Origin: Symbiodinium sp. CCMP2592 | Taxonomy: Eukaryota; Sar; Dinophyceae; Suessiales; Symbiodiniaceae | NCBI GenBank assembly: GCA_905221615.1 | Contig: CAJNDT010006025.1 | Coordinates: 998,078-1,062,077 of the forward strand | Length of the DNA stretch: 64,000 bases | Reading direction: 5' to 3' | Shown here: piece after piece, positions 41,921 through 50,899 of the stretch | Position numbering within the stretch: position 1 is the stretch's first letter | How the letters are laid out: the number at the start of each line of letters is the position of its first letter | Notes under the pieces: generated by a model | What the model was told of the DNA's origin: nothing | The model's input: only the letters and a program-made list of their open reading frames with translations | Databases searched by the model: none | Position numbers and translations under genes: made by a program

Positions 41921-42804
41921 GATGCCAAGCCGTGCGAACTATGTTCGTCATATTCTCCGTAGTTGCTCAGGCTCTCCCGAAAAGGTGTGAGAGATACTCT
42001 GTGCTCTAATTCGAAATAAGTTTCTTTACTGCATGGTCCGGATTCCCCGAAGTGGTTCAACCGAGACAATTTTGCGTCCACTCCAAATCTGGTAGACGTG
42101 CTGGGAATTGTCGCCATAATCTGTTGTGGATGATCTTTCGCACTTCTCTCTCCCAAAGCGAGTGTGTGCGAAGCATGCCTGACCTATGTCCTCCCGAGCG
42201 CGGAATGGAAAAAGGTGCGAGGGACAAACTTCTCCGAAAGACCAGGATATGCCGGATTCATCCAAAGGATTCCCAAATCAGGCTTCTTTTTGCCCCATTT
42301 GACCTACTTACACGTCTCATCAGCCTCCAGGTAGTAGACCCAGGCCCGACCCTCTTGGTGACTGTGATCGCCGTCATGGTGTACGATTATCCTTCCAGCT
42401 TGGCTGAAGTCCCGAATCGAAGTCACGTGTCATGAATCAACTGGAGCTATACGGGTGACAAGGACGCGTTGAATTAGAGTCGAATGGTTGCTGAGGCTCT
42501 TGTTGTTGAAGGCTCTGCGACTGGATAGTGCAGGTATTGGGCTTTGAAGTTAGGTTATATACATCGAGGTTTCGGGCTTAGGGTTTCGGGGTTTGGGGCT
42601 GGGCTAGGGACATGCATCATTTGCTGCTTGCAAAGGAGTGAAGACGCCCTTTAGCCACATCCTAAACTGAGCCATCAAGACTTCGTCACACGCTGTTGAA
42701 CAAAATCAGGCTTTAATCTCCGGGATGGCATGCTTTCCTTGTTGTTGGCCTGTGTCTCGTGTCTGCTTCCTGGGTCCCGATACCCCCCACACACACACAC
42801 ACTA
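41921..42804. other. petJ 3' flank, no supported gene
   Basis: The + open frame 42052-42435 and - frames across 41896-42265 show no domain and overlap each other. Probably 3' UTR and intergenic DNA. TTTAGGG-like words near 42560-42600. Confidence 0.4.
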
Positions 42805-42878
42805 AACTGGAGGTTTCCGAAAATAGGGTACCCTGGACCCAAAAATAAGGTACCCTTGTTTTCGGAAACTCCCAAATG
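42805..42878. repeat. inverted-repeat element family F, compact copy
   Basis: AACTGGAGGTTTCCGAAAAT then AGGGTACC ... GGTACCCTTGTTTTCGGAAA then CTCCC: an almost pure hairpin with a loop of about 18 bp, preceded by a CA microsatellite. Confidence 0.75.
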
Positions 42879-43437
42879 CTAGGCTTGTGCCTGTTCCGCT
42901 TGCATTCCCTTGATAGTCTCCAGAGGGTTATCAAAGCCCCGACCCCTATGCTTTCTGCCGACCTCTCACAGACTTTGAGGACTGCCTGTCCTACAAAGCA
43001 GCTGGGACCCGCAATCCTAGAAGCCCAGTTACAGTAGGTTACTATTGCTAAATGGCAGCCTAGTGACCCATTGTTGAGGTAACTGGGCTTCAAGGCCAAC
43101 CAAATGATGCTCTACAAGCGGTTGAGGATTCACGACTCCCTAGTGCTCCGGTTAGCCAAATACCGGGTTACAGCGTCATAAGTACATAGTACATATGGGC
43201 ATATCAAGGGCTGGGGATGATGAGGGAACCGTTTATTTCCTCAGTTGGGAGACCCGCAGAATGGGACTTTCTGGTGTTTTGTGTTGGGAGCTTCACGACT
43301 GAAACTCCTCCATGCTCAGTTGGAGCTACTGCGAGCACTGCACAGCTCAACGGAAGCCGCGTCCTCAGCTTGATGGCTTGGGCCATTGGGGCTTGCAGGG
43401 TTTAGGCTTGAGGTTTAAAGTGCAGCAGGGTTTAATA

Positions 43438-43545
43438 AAAGGGCCTTAACTTAACAATTACCTATACCATTTGGGGGGTTCCTTGTTATAAGGATAGTAA
43501 AATATGCCTCAAGGCCCTATTGTAATTATTAAGGCCCCTACATGA
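43438..43545 (+). repeat. MITE family A copy
   Basis: GGGCCTTAACTTAACAATTACC ... CCATTTGGGGGGTTCCTTGTTATAA ... CCTATTGTAATTATTAAGGCC then CCTACAT. Confidence 0.75.
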
Positions 43546-43654
43546 TGGTTCTCGGTGTGGGGTTGAGGGCTTAGGATCGAGGTTGTGCGTTCAGAGCCTT
43601 CGAGAAGAAGTTGTTCGCCCCGGAGATTTTCCTCGTCTTTGCCGGAATTTTCAG

Positions 43655-43893
43655 ATCTCCATGAGACTGTGGGGCTGCCTGACACCGGAGCAGGAAGCTG
43701 ACATCAGTTTGCTGATGCGACGCTGGCGGCCTATGCGGCTTCAGAGAAATTCCTGGCCATGAGCACGGAGGAGCTGCTGGCGGCGCTCAAGAGCTTTTGG
43801 CGGCTCGAGGCTGCGAAGGTGATTGCCCATTACCAGGCGGACATCTACGAATCTCAGGCAATTTGGGCCTAGAACGAGTTCAACTACCAGCTG
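43655..43893 (+). pseudogene. helical coding segment with a frameshift and a stop
   Basis: 43655-43707 reads ISMRLWGCLTPEQEADI. A different frame continues F-A-D-A-T-L-A-A-Y-A-A-S-E-K-F-L-A-M-S-T-E-E-L-L-A-A-L-K-S-F-W-R-L-E-A-A-K-V, then hits TAG at 43870. It stays open N-E-F-N-Y-Q-L to CTG|GTGTGTG. A one-base deletion near 43707 would restore the join. GC-rich third positions point to real ancestry as coding DNA. The family is not recognised. Confidence 0.33.
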
Positions 43894-44724
43894 GTGTGTG
43901 TTTTTTTTGGTACACCAACCGCTGAAAGAGCCCAGGCTGTAGAGAATGTGGGCTGTGGGCAATGTTTACAGCATGTTTGGTATGTTGCTTGGGACATGTG
44001 TTACAACTCTTGTATTGCAAATAAATGTCGCTGCAATTCTGTATACAGGATGCGTGTTAGAGTTGGTACAATAGAACTTTACACCCCTGGAGTCCCCAGA
44101 ACGCCGTTGTTCATGGTCCTGGAGCTGTATCTTTCGGACCCCTATCCTAGCCGGGACCCCTAAAATAGCCCTCTGGAGGCGTGTCTTAAACCCCGAAACT
44201 CTAACTACGTCCTAGGCCCCCAACCCCTGGCTACACTGGCCCTCTTGTCTAAACCCCAAGTGCTTAAGATCTTAAACAGAACCGTCTACTGAGTCCCAGA
44301 TCCTTCGTGTGCTTTCCTGCAGTTCCGGCCACCACCCTAAACCCTAAACCCCATTTTCGGCAACCGTTATTAATATCAGCCCTACATTCGTAAATCCCAA
44401 ACCCGGGCCCCAACTTCAAACACCCTAAGCAGCCCTAAACCCAACGTAAAAGACCCTATAAGTTGGGCACTGCCCCCACAACAGTTGGGTAATGTTCATT
44501 GTATCGATATTGTGGGACCTTAATAGTAGCCTTGTTATACACTCTTACTGTATGCGGGCAGTACCCAACCTGTAAGCCTCGTATCCTGAAACCTAAACCC
44601 CCAACTTAAAAGCCCTAAACCATAAATCCTAAACCCTAAAACCATAGAGCCCTATAGTACACCTATAGTACCCCTTATAGATCCCTTTAAAGAAGACCCT
44701 ATATGCCCCTTAAAAGCCCTCGAG

Positions 44725-44791
44725 GCGGTATCGACACATCGCCACCCACCCGGCCTGCGGCGGCGAAGTCTGTCAGCCGAAGCCCACTGAG
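44725..44791 (+). CDS. candidate exon encoding a TSP1 C-half
   Basis: After CCCTCGAG|, with one leading base, the frame reads RYRHIATHPACGGEVCQPKP, then T-E, to an AG|GCCCC junction. R-x-R-x-I-x-x-x-P-x-x-G-G-x-x-C is the conserved second half of a TSP1 module. The region is strongly GC-rich. It follows petJ, so it is either part of a second TSP1 gene or petJ lies within an intron. Other frames are open as Pro/Arg-rich, so the motif decides. Confidence 0.58.
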
Positions 44792-44825
44792 GCCCCGGGG
44801 CCCCTCGGGGCCCCTGGGCCGGGTT

Positions 44826-44935
44826 GAAGGGAGTATAGTACAGTATAGTACAGTATAGTATATAGATGTAGAAAAGCATATAGTATATGGTATATGGTAT
44901 ATAGTATATAGTATAGTATATAGTATTATAGGAAA
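44826..44935. repeat. TATAGTA-rich simple repeat
   Basis: Tandem AGTATAGTAC and then ATATGGTATATAGTAT words, without a fixed long unit. Confidence 0.8.
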
Positions 44936-44959
44936 AGGCTGTATAGGATTTTCACAAAT

Positions 44960-45160
44960 GTTGGGGGTAGCGCTAATTTTTCGGACCCCTGGAATTGGGG
45001 GTAGTGCTATTTTTTGTGGTTCCGATCTAGGGCTTTTAAAGGATTTTTGGGGCAGTGCTAATTTGAAAGCGCAGTGCTAATTTCTCGGGCCCCTAACTTT
45101 GGGTTGTTGGGGGGGAGTGCCAATTCTTCGGGCCGCTACGGCCCCCTTTAGGGCTTTTAA
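44960..45160 (+). repeat. four loose copies of an AGTGCTAATTTTTCGGNCCCCT unit
   Basis: The word recurs at about 44972, 45006, 45055, 45073 and 45117, each followed by GG- or GGG-rich sequence and GCTTTTAAGGAT in two cases: a decayed tandem repeat. Confidence 0.6.
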
Positions 45161-45595
45161 GGATCTTGGGCGTGCTGCAGGGTTTCAGGTGGAGCGTTCA
45201 CCCAGCTTTGCAACCTTCCTTTACGATTTGGGCATGCGTTCGATTAAAGCCGTTAGATACAGGCTTTATAGATGAAGATGATGGGGAGCTTCAAGCCTGA
45301 AGTTCAGTGAGCCTGCTCATGCCAAGCAGAGATGTTTCAGCATAAGATGTGAAGGGGCGTAAGGTCTGCTTTTCTCTTACACGGCTTCTATTACGGGGGT
45401 TGTGTAAGGCTCGGGTGCTGAATCTCAATAGCGGACTTCCTACACGACAGACGTTTATTCCTATTCCCAGCTCCTGTCTTAATCATGCAAGCCCCGCCCG
45501 CTAGACCCTGCGAAGCCCACCCACTTAACTTCGCCAGAGAAACATATGGAGCCCCAAGCCACAACTACTTTAACAACCTCTCTGGGCTTGCAAAG

Positions 45596-45680
45596 GAAGT
45601 GGGTGACTGCGGCGACGTGTGCCGCAACAAAAGAACTTGCGTTTGGCAGGCCGGGGCCCTTCCCGGAGGCTTCAAAAAGG
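45596..45680 (+). CDS. candidate Cys-rich exon, possible TSP1 C-half
   Basis: After CTTGCAAAG| the frame reads EVGDCGDVCRNKRTCVWQ and reaches CAG|GCCGGG (AG|GC, 54 bp). It stays open as A-G-A-L-P-G-G-F-K. D-C-G-x-x-x-R-x-x-R-T-x-V and P-G-G lie at TSP1-like spacing relative to the 38966 exon, with extra Cys. Identity uncertain. Confidence 0.33.
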
Positions 45681-46451
45681 GGGTATTGCTTGGGTCTACA
45701 GGGTCTGAAACTGCCTTTACAAAGGTGCAGAATGCAGGGTTTGGGGGTTTGTTGCTTGGGGCTTGGCGAATTACGACGTTAGGACCTTCACTTGATGGGC
45801 CTCCTTGGGTTGAAAGGGGCAAGAGAAACAAGACTTTCGACTGGGGGGGGGGCCTACAGTAAGTGCCATGATGTTCGGGAATTGGGCCCTGGCGCGACCA
45901 GGTATTCAAACGGTGGCGTTGGGTGTTGTGGATGTCTGGGGTGTTGGGCGAGTTTGATTTTGACGTCTTGTTTAAGCAAGGTTCTATTGAGGGCTTTTGA
46001 GCTCGGAATGTTGCCAACTCCGTCATGATCCTCCACTGGAACACCCCAAGTATCCATCCTCCGGAATAGTTGGAGTTGCTTGCGTTATAGAGTGCTTTGG
46101 GGGGATTAGATAGGGACTTGCAAGTTTGCCAGCTGCCAGCCAAGACCGCTTTGATTGAGGAATATAAAGCATATCCAATCCCTCTATACTTTAAGCTATG
46201 GTCCATGCAATATGAGAGTAATGAGACTAGCGGATCTGTGTTGATACGTTTCCGATGGGTTTGGAAGTTAAAGTTTCTCGGGTTTCGGGTTTAGTTGCTT
46301 TGAGGCTGGCACTGTACACATACTTGGAGCCCCTGGGAAAGTGCATGTTTTCGTACTTTCGGGACCAAAAGACCCTTCAGAATGGGACCCCATACCCTGA
46401 AACTATGAATCCCTATGGTAGCATTTGAAGCTGAAGCTTCTAGGCTTCCCA

Positions 46452-46545
46452 GAGAGCCCAATACCCCTTAATTAAGGAATATAGCTCAAATCATAATATG
46501 AAGCCCTAAAGAATTTAAGCCATATATTCCTTAATTAAGGGGTAA
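46452..46545. repeat. inverted-repeat element family E, best copy
   Basis: CCCCTTAATTAAGGAATATA ... TATATTCCTTAATTAAGGGG is a perfect inverted repeat of 20 bp around about 50 bp (CAAATCATAATATGAAGCCC). Confidence 0.85.
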
Positions 46546-46849
46546 ATTGGGCTTTCGGGGTTCCAGTCGTCCTTAGAAGTGTCTTCTGTAGCTCTGCAGG
46601 AGTGGGGCGACTTCGGGCCTTGCTCTGTTACGTGCGGCAAAGGCTCCAGGGGTTTTTGGGGCCTCTGAAGGTTCAGGGTTTCGAACTTTCGGGGGACAGG
46701 GTTTCGTTTTTGAGTTTGAAGGGGGCGGTATCGGATGTCCGGAGTAGGCTGTACGGATATCTTGATAGAACATAGGGAGGAGACGTCTGTTTGGGTTTCG
46801 ATGCCAGTGATGGGGGGTTAGGTTTCAGGTGTTGGCTTCACGGTGTTGG

Positions 46850-47130
46850 TGGTCTAGGGGTTTAGGGGTTCAGGGTTTAGGGGTTTAGGGTTTAGGGTTA
46901 TGGTTTCCGCTGTTCGTGATATTTTGAAGGGGTAGTTTGGTGTTCAGGCTTCGGGTTAGGGGTTTAGGGTTTATTGCTCAGGGTTTAGGGTTCAGGGTTT
47001 CGGGTTTTAGGGCTTCGGGTTTAAGGTTTTGGGTTTGGCGTTTAGGGTTTAGGGGTTTGGGCTTTGGGTTTAGGGATTGGGGCTTATAGGGCTTAGGGTT
47101 TAGGGCTTAGGGTTTAGGGATGTTGTGTCA
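46850..47130 (+). repeat. TTTAGGG-like array
   Basis: Dense GGTTTAGGG, GGTTCAGGG and GGCTTAGGG words for about 280 bp with a short unique break near 46905-46950. Confidence 0.8.
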
Positions 47131-48056
47131 GGTCAGACTGTCGCATCTTGGGGGTCGTGCAGGTGACGGTGCTCAGAAGATGGCGAGTCTCCCCCACGTA
47201 TCCATTGAGCAGTTTGTTCAAGATTTAGGCTTTGGAGGCTTTAGGGCTTTTCGAGTTCCCGGTCGCGTTAAGCATTTGCAAACCAGAGCACTTGAGACAG
47301 CAGCACCCCTATCTCAAGCTAAACGGCAGCCATATAAGCCCTAGACCCTACACCCTAAACCCATCAAATCGGAGAAAGAGCCATTGCAGTTAAACAAGAA
47401 CTTGTTCTTGGGGTTGACTAGACTTGCAGGGCTCTGGCTCGAGAACCGACTCCTGGGCCTACGTCGTACCGGCAGTACCCGATCTCTTCACACTGTCTCT
47501 TTCTAGGTCGGCTATACACAAATTGAGGTTGCTGATTGAGCTCTGTGTTGGGGGGGTTTGATTTTCTGAATCGCCAGGTGGCTACTTGTGCATCTACACA
47601 AGCTCTGTCTCTGTGAAGCCTGTGCTCCAAGACTCTAACCTGCGATCCAAAAGCCTTAAATCCAGACCCTAACTACCAAAACATAAGCCGGCAAATCGTT
47701 GGTTTTAAGATTTCTGATCTTGCTAGTTCCCGTTGGGGGATCCTGCTACCATTGACACTAGTGTCACTAGTGGGGGGGCACTCTACACGATACATCCTAA
47801 ACCTTAAACCCTATGCTCAATAACCTTTGACCCGCATTATTCTTTCTTCAAGCCCTATAATTTCTATATGCCCCCAAAACCGCCACAAAAACCCTGATCC
47901 CATCTAAGGCTTCCTTCAAGCCCCATACTTTCTATATGCCCCAAACCCCAAAAAGCCCTGATCTGTCAGGCCTCATGTCCCGTACCAGACACCTCGCCTT
48001 CTTCGGAGGCTCCCCGGGAGAGCCCCGATGACAAAACTCCAAACCTAAACCCTAAT

Positions 48057-48157
48057 ATAGGGGCCTTAATAGTAGAATAGAGTTTTGGGGCCCATTATAC
48101 TATACTTGGAATAAGGAGCTAACAAAGCAGTATGGGTAATTATTTAGGCCCCTATGG
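48057..48157 (-). repeat. MITE family A copy
   Basis: ATAGGGGCCTTAATAGTAGAAT ... GGGGCCCATTATACTATA ... GGTAATTATTTAGGCCCCTAT. Confidence 0.75.
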
Positions 48158-48667
48158 TACCTAAACTCCGTGGTCCTTAGGAGGGAATGACTGGATGATT
48201 ATGATAGTCCCTGAAGGTCTGTTATTGTTTCCCTGCAACCATTCCCCGCATTCCCTGCTAAGAGCCAGGGAGTAAACCCCAAATGGGCTACCGTTTTCGG
48301 GTTTTTGGTACAGGCAAACAATGCGAAGAGATTGGCTCTAGTGGTTCAGGGCTTGGGGGTGGAGGGTTTAGGATTCAGGTACTGAGGGTTTACTTGAGGT
48401 TTAGGATTGACTGGCTTAGTCGCTTAAGTGTAATGTTCGTGGCATTTAAACTAGGATCGGGAACAAGACAGGGTCAAAGTACACATTTATAGAGGTTTAG
48501 GAGTCAGGATCGTTAACGCTACAGGGCATTGGAGCGCAAGACGTATGTGATCACTTCTCGAAGTCGTTTCTAGAGTACAAGTATTGTAAACCGAAGCTTG
48601 AAACTAAACCTGCACATCCCTGCAATCATTCTTGGTGGAACTGAACTAACTGAGCTCACGGTTTAAG

Positions 48668-49150
48668 GGTTTCACGGCGGCTGCGGTGAATGAACTGTTC
48701 CAGAGGATCGGGCCGTACCAAAAGCCTCCATTGTTGTTCCTTTTGTCCGTTAGCCAGTTCTATTTTTTTGGATACTACAAGTATCCACAAACCAAGGTAA
48801 GCTACATAAGGAATTAAAAAACTACATAAGGAATTAAAATGGAGACTAACATTATGGGACCTGTGGGTAAACCCTGAAGACTGCAGACGGAAAGAGGGCG
48901 GAAAGAATTGCCGGGGCCGGAGATGAGATTTTGTCGTTATAACAGATGATATAAGTAGCCACATTCGAAGTGCTATGAACCCTAAACTTTCAAGTTCTTG
49001 CAGTACCCCAAAGGTACGGCTGAGAAGAGTCCGCGCACGAAGCCTTTTCGATTTCTTATACATAGGAGTTTTATGGAACACAACTCTTCCAGCTTCAGTG
49101 GGGCCAGTGGAGAGAGGAGAAGCAGTGGGATTCCTGAAGACATCCAGTGA
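48668..49150 (+). CDS. 3' end of an unrecognised two-exon gene
   Basis: Exon 48668-48796 (43 codons, phase 0) reads G-F-T-A-A-A-V-N-E-L-F-Q-R-I-G-P-Y-Q-K-P-P-L-L-F-L-L and on to Q-F-Y-F-F-G-Y-Y-K-Y-P-Q-T-K, then AAG|GTAAGC. The intron (48797-49003) ends TTCTTGCAG. Exon 49004-49147 resumes in phase 0 (Y-P-K-G-T-A-E-K-S-P-R-T-K-P-F-R-F-L) and ends P-E-D-I-Q-stop (TGA 49148-49150). Matched phase, consensus donor, and open length support a real gene. The first exon is hydrophobic and aromatic, the second basic then Ser-rich, so a small membrane-associated C-terminus is possible. Upstream exons are not identified; ANNAKRLALVVQ at about 48313-48348 is one guess. A - strand open frame crosses the locus and was rejected. 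Confidence 0.5.
48803..48840 (+). repeat. 19-bp direct repeat within the intron
   Basis: CTACATAAGGAATTAAAA occurs twice in tandem just inside the 48797-49003 intron. Confidence 0.8.
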
Positions 49151-49154
49151 GCCC

Positions 49155-49712
49155 TAACCCCCAAGCCTCAAACCCTAAGCCGACGACGCTCGTCACTTCC
49201 ATGGAGGAGACGAACGCCCAAGAGCGGAATCAATTCGAAAGATGCGGAACCCTTAATGGGTTCTACATTCATTGCGGAGCGAGCTCCTGCATTTCTCTGG
49301 TGGATTCCAGGCGACAGAGCTTCGTTGACCCAGAGCTGTGGTGTGTCGCGGGGTCCACGTATCACCGCCACGGGATACTGGCGTGGTCGGAGCCAGCGCT
49401 TGGTCAAGATTACCCGTTGGCATAGCATGGCAGGCGCTCCCACCGGGGCTGCAAGGCTACTTCCCACACGACCTTCATTTTTTTGTGGAACCCATGCTGC
49501 TGCCTTCGAGAGGAAGCCGGGTTTGCGGCTCATGAGGGCTCGTGGCTCATATGCATCAAGCCTTCGAGGTTGGAGCCTCCAGCAAAAGCTGACAGGATCA
49601 AAGGAGGCCGCGTGCTCTTCCGTCTGCACGGCGGTAGAGCACCTGATCCCGTGCCACACCGTTCTTGGAGCATACGCGCTGCTTAAGGAATCGGACAAGC
49701 ACCCTCTATAAA
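49155..49712. other. GC-richer region with long overlapping open frames, gene uncertain
   Basis: Three + frames and a 176-codon - frame (49168-49698) are all open here, so length alone is not evidence. One + frame (to 49711) ends H-T-V-L-G-A-Y-A-L-L-K-E-S-D-K-H-P-L and another holds G-G-R-V-L-F-R-L-H-G-G. No family is recognised. Probably contains one or more exons of a gene following 49150. Confidence 0.25.
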
Positions 49713-49719
49713 CTTAACC

Positions 49720-50410
49720 TATCACAGTTCCACAGGCTATGAAGTTCGTAGAAGTGGTTGAAATCAACAACCTTAAGAAGGCAAAAAGGCTCCGGATGAC
49801 TAGGATGTGTAGGGCCTCAGGCGAATAAAGGCGCCCTCAACAAACAGATTGACGAGTGACTCTGAGAGACATTTCATGCAGATAGAATGTCAATGCAGGG
49901 GTATGAAGGGTAAGTCAGGGCAGTGCGGGATTCCCACCAGTCGAACCCTCAGCACTTACACCTTTTGTGTCCTTGAGCCCACCTTTAGAGTGTTGCCGGT
50001 GCTCCACCCCGTTTGGGGCTTTACACTGAGGCCCTAAGGGCACATGTACCCAAAAAGTCTATACTTAGGCCTCACAGTAGTTCATGTTTAGGTACTTCAG
50101 GGCCTACGTGTAAATTACTATTTGGGCGGTGAGCCCTAAGGCAGAATCAAGAATGTCTACATGCAAGACGCTCATCTGAAAAGCCAGTAGCCCCGAGCCA
50201 CATACACCGTTTAGGGCTTTGGAACGCTACCCTGGTGAATCATTCTCACTTAGATCAGACACAACCAAAGAGGTGGAGGTGGGGGCCCATAACAGACGGA
50301 GGGAGCCCGACGAACTGCCCCTCCCCCAGGAACATGTCTAGAGTTTCTCATGGAGCATCAAGGGCTCCTTGTCATAAGAATGACTATGACTATCATGTCA
50401 GGGCCTCTAT
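49720..50410. other. stretch without a supported gene
   Basis: Only short frames, and no array or inverted-repeat element of the listed families is clear. Confidence 0.4.
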
Positions 50411-50412
50411 GA

Positions 50413-50880
50413 GTGTCCCCTACTTCTCAAGCTCCTCTGCTTTATGTGTGCGCTAATATGCATGCTAATCCCCGAAAATGTCCTTCGCCAGGCCATCCCA
50501 CCACCACTACCACCACCACCACCACTACGACCACCACCACCTCCGCCCTCGACATCGGGGCTGCGGCAGCTGACTTGGCCGCCAACATCGAGGCCGAAGC
50601 AAAGGCCAAGATCGGCGACATCGAAGCCGCGGTGTTCGGAGAGGTACCAACTACAACCCCCGGGCTCATCGCGACTCTGCCACCCTACACAGCACCCACC
50701 ATCCCACCGCCGCCCACCATCGCCCCCATCGTTACCCTGCCCCCTCCAGAAATACCAGCCATAGCCCCGATCGCGACCGTGGCGCCTCCCTTGGCTGCTG
50801 CTCCGATCACCACCGCGCCTTGGCTGCAACTCAGAGGAGCCCGCGATGTCAAGGCTGTCCTTACTTGCTTGGCTTTCTGA
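50413..50880 (+). CDS. candidate exon, Thr run then Ala/Pro/Ile-rich low-complexity protein
   Basis: The 155-codon + frame starts near a (CCA/CAC)n repeat (50490-50545, threonine run). It continues S-A-L-D-I-G-A-A-A-A-D-L-A-A-N-I-E-A-E-A-K-A-K-I-G-D-I-E-A-A, then a Pro/Thr/Ile/Ala-rich tail (T-L-P-P-Y-T-A-P-T-I-P-P-P-P). Third positions are strongly G/C in this frame, which favours + coding over the 161-codon - frame (Gly-rich). Possibly a secreted or wall-type mucin-like protein, by composition only. Splice boundaries not determined. Confidence 0.3.
   Translation: MSPTSQAPLLYVCANMHANPRKCPSPGHPTTTTTTTTTTTTTTSALDIGAAAADLAANIEAEAKAKIGDIEAAVFGEVPTTTPGLIATLPPYTAPTIPPPPTIAPIVTLPPPEIPAIAPIATVAPPLAAAPITTAPWLQLRGARDVKAVLTCLAF
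50490..50545 (+). repeat. CCA/CAC trinucleotide repeat
   Basis: About 18 imperfect ACC triplets. Accounts for the threonine run (+) and valine or glycine runs (-). Confidence 0.85.
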
Positions 50881-50899
50881 AATGGGGGGCATAGCTACT

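Noticed and set aside
42052..42435. 127-codon + open frame downstream of petJ
   Set aside because: No domain and lies where the petJ 3' UTR is expected.
45565..46206. 213-codon open frame on the - strand, longest in the left 53 kb
   Set aside because: Pro/Ser/Asn-rich, no motif, crosses a poly-C run, and overlaps a better Cys-rich + island. Its length is explained by few TA-rich stops in that GC-rich stretch.
940..47130. Chromosome end or true telomere
   Set aside because: TTTAGGG-like arrays occur in both orientations at many places, are degenerate, and unique DNA lies on both sides. They are interstitial.
49168..49698. 176-codon - strand frame
   Set aside because: Four frames are open over the same bases, so openness alone does not identify the coding one. 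Recorded only as an uncertain region.
50407..50892. 161-codon Gly-rich - strand frame
   Set aside because: It is the complement of the CCA repeat and of a + frame with better third-position bias.
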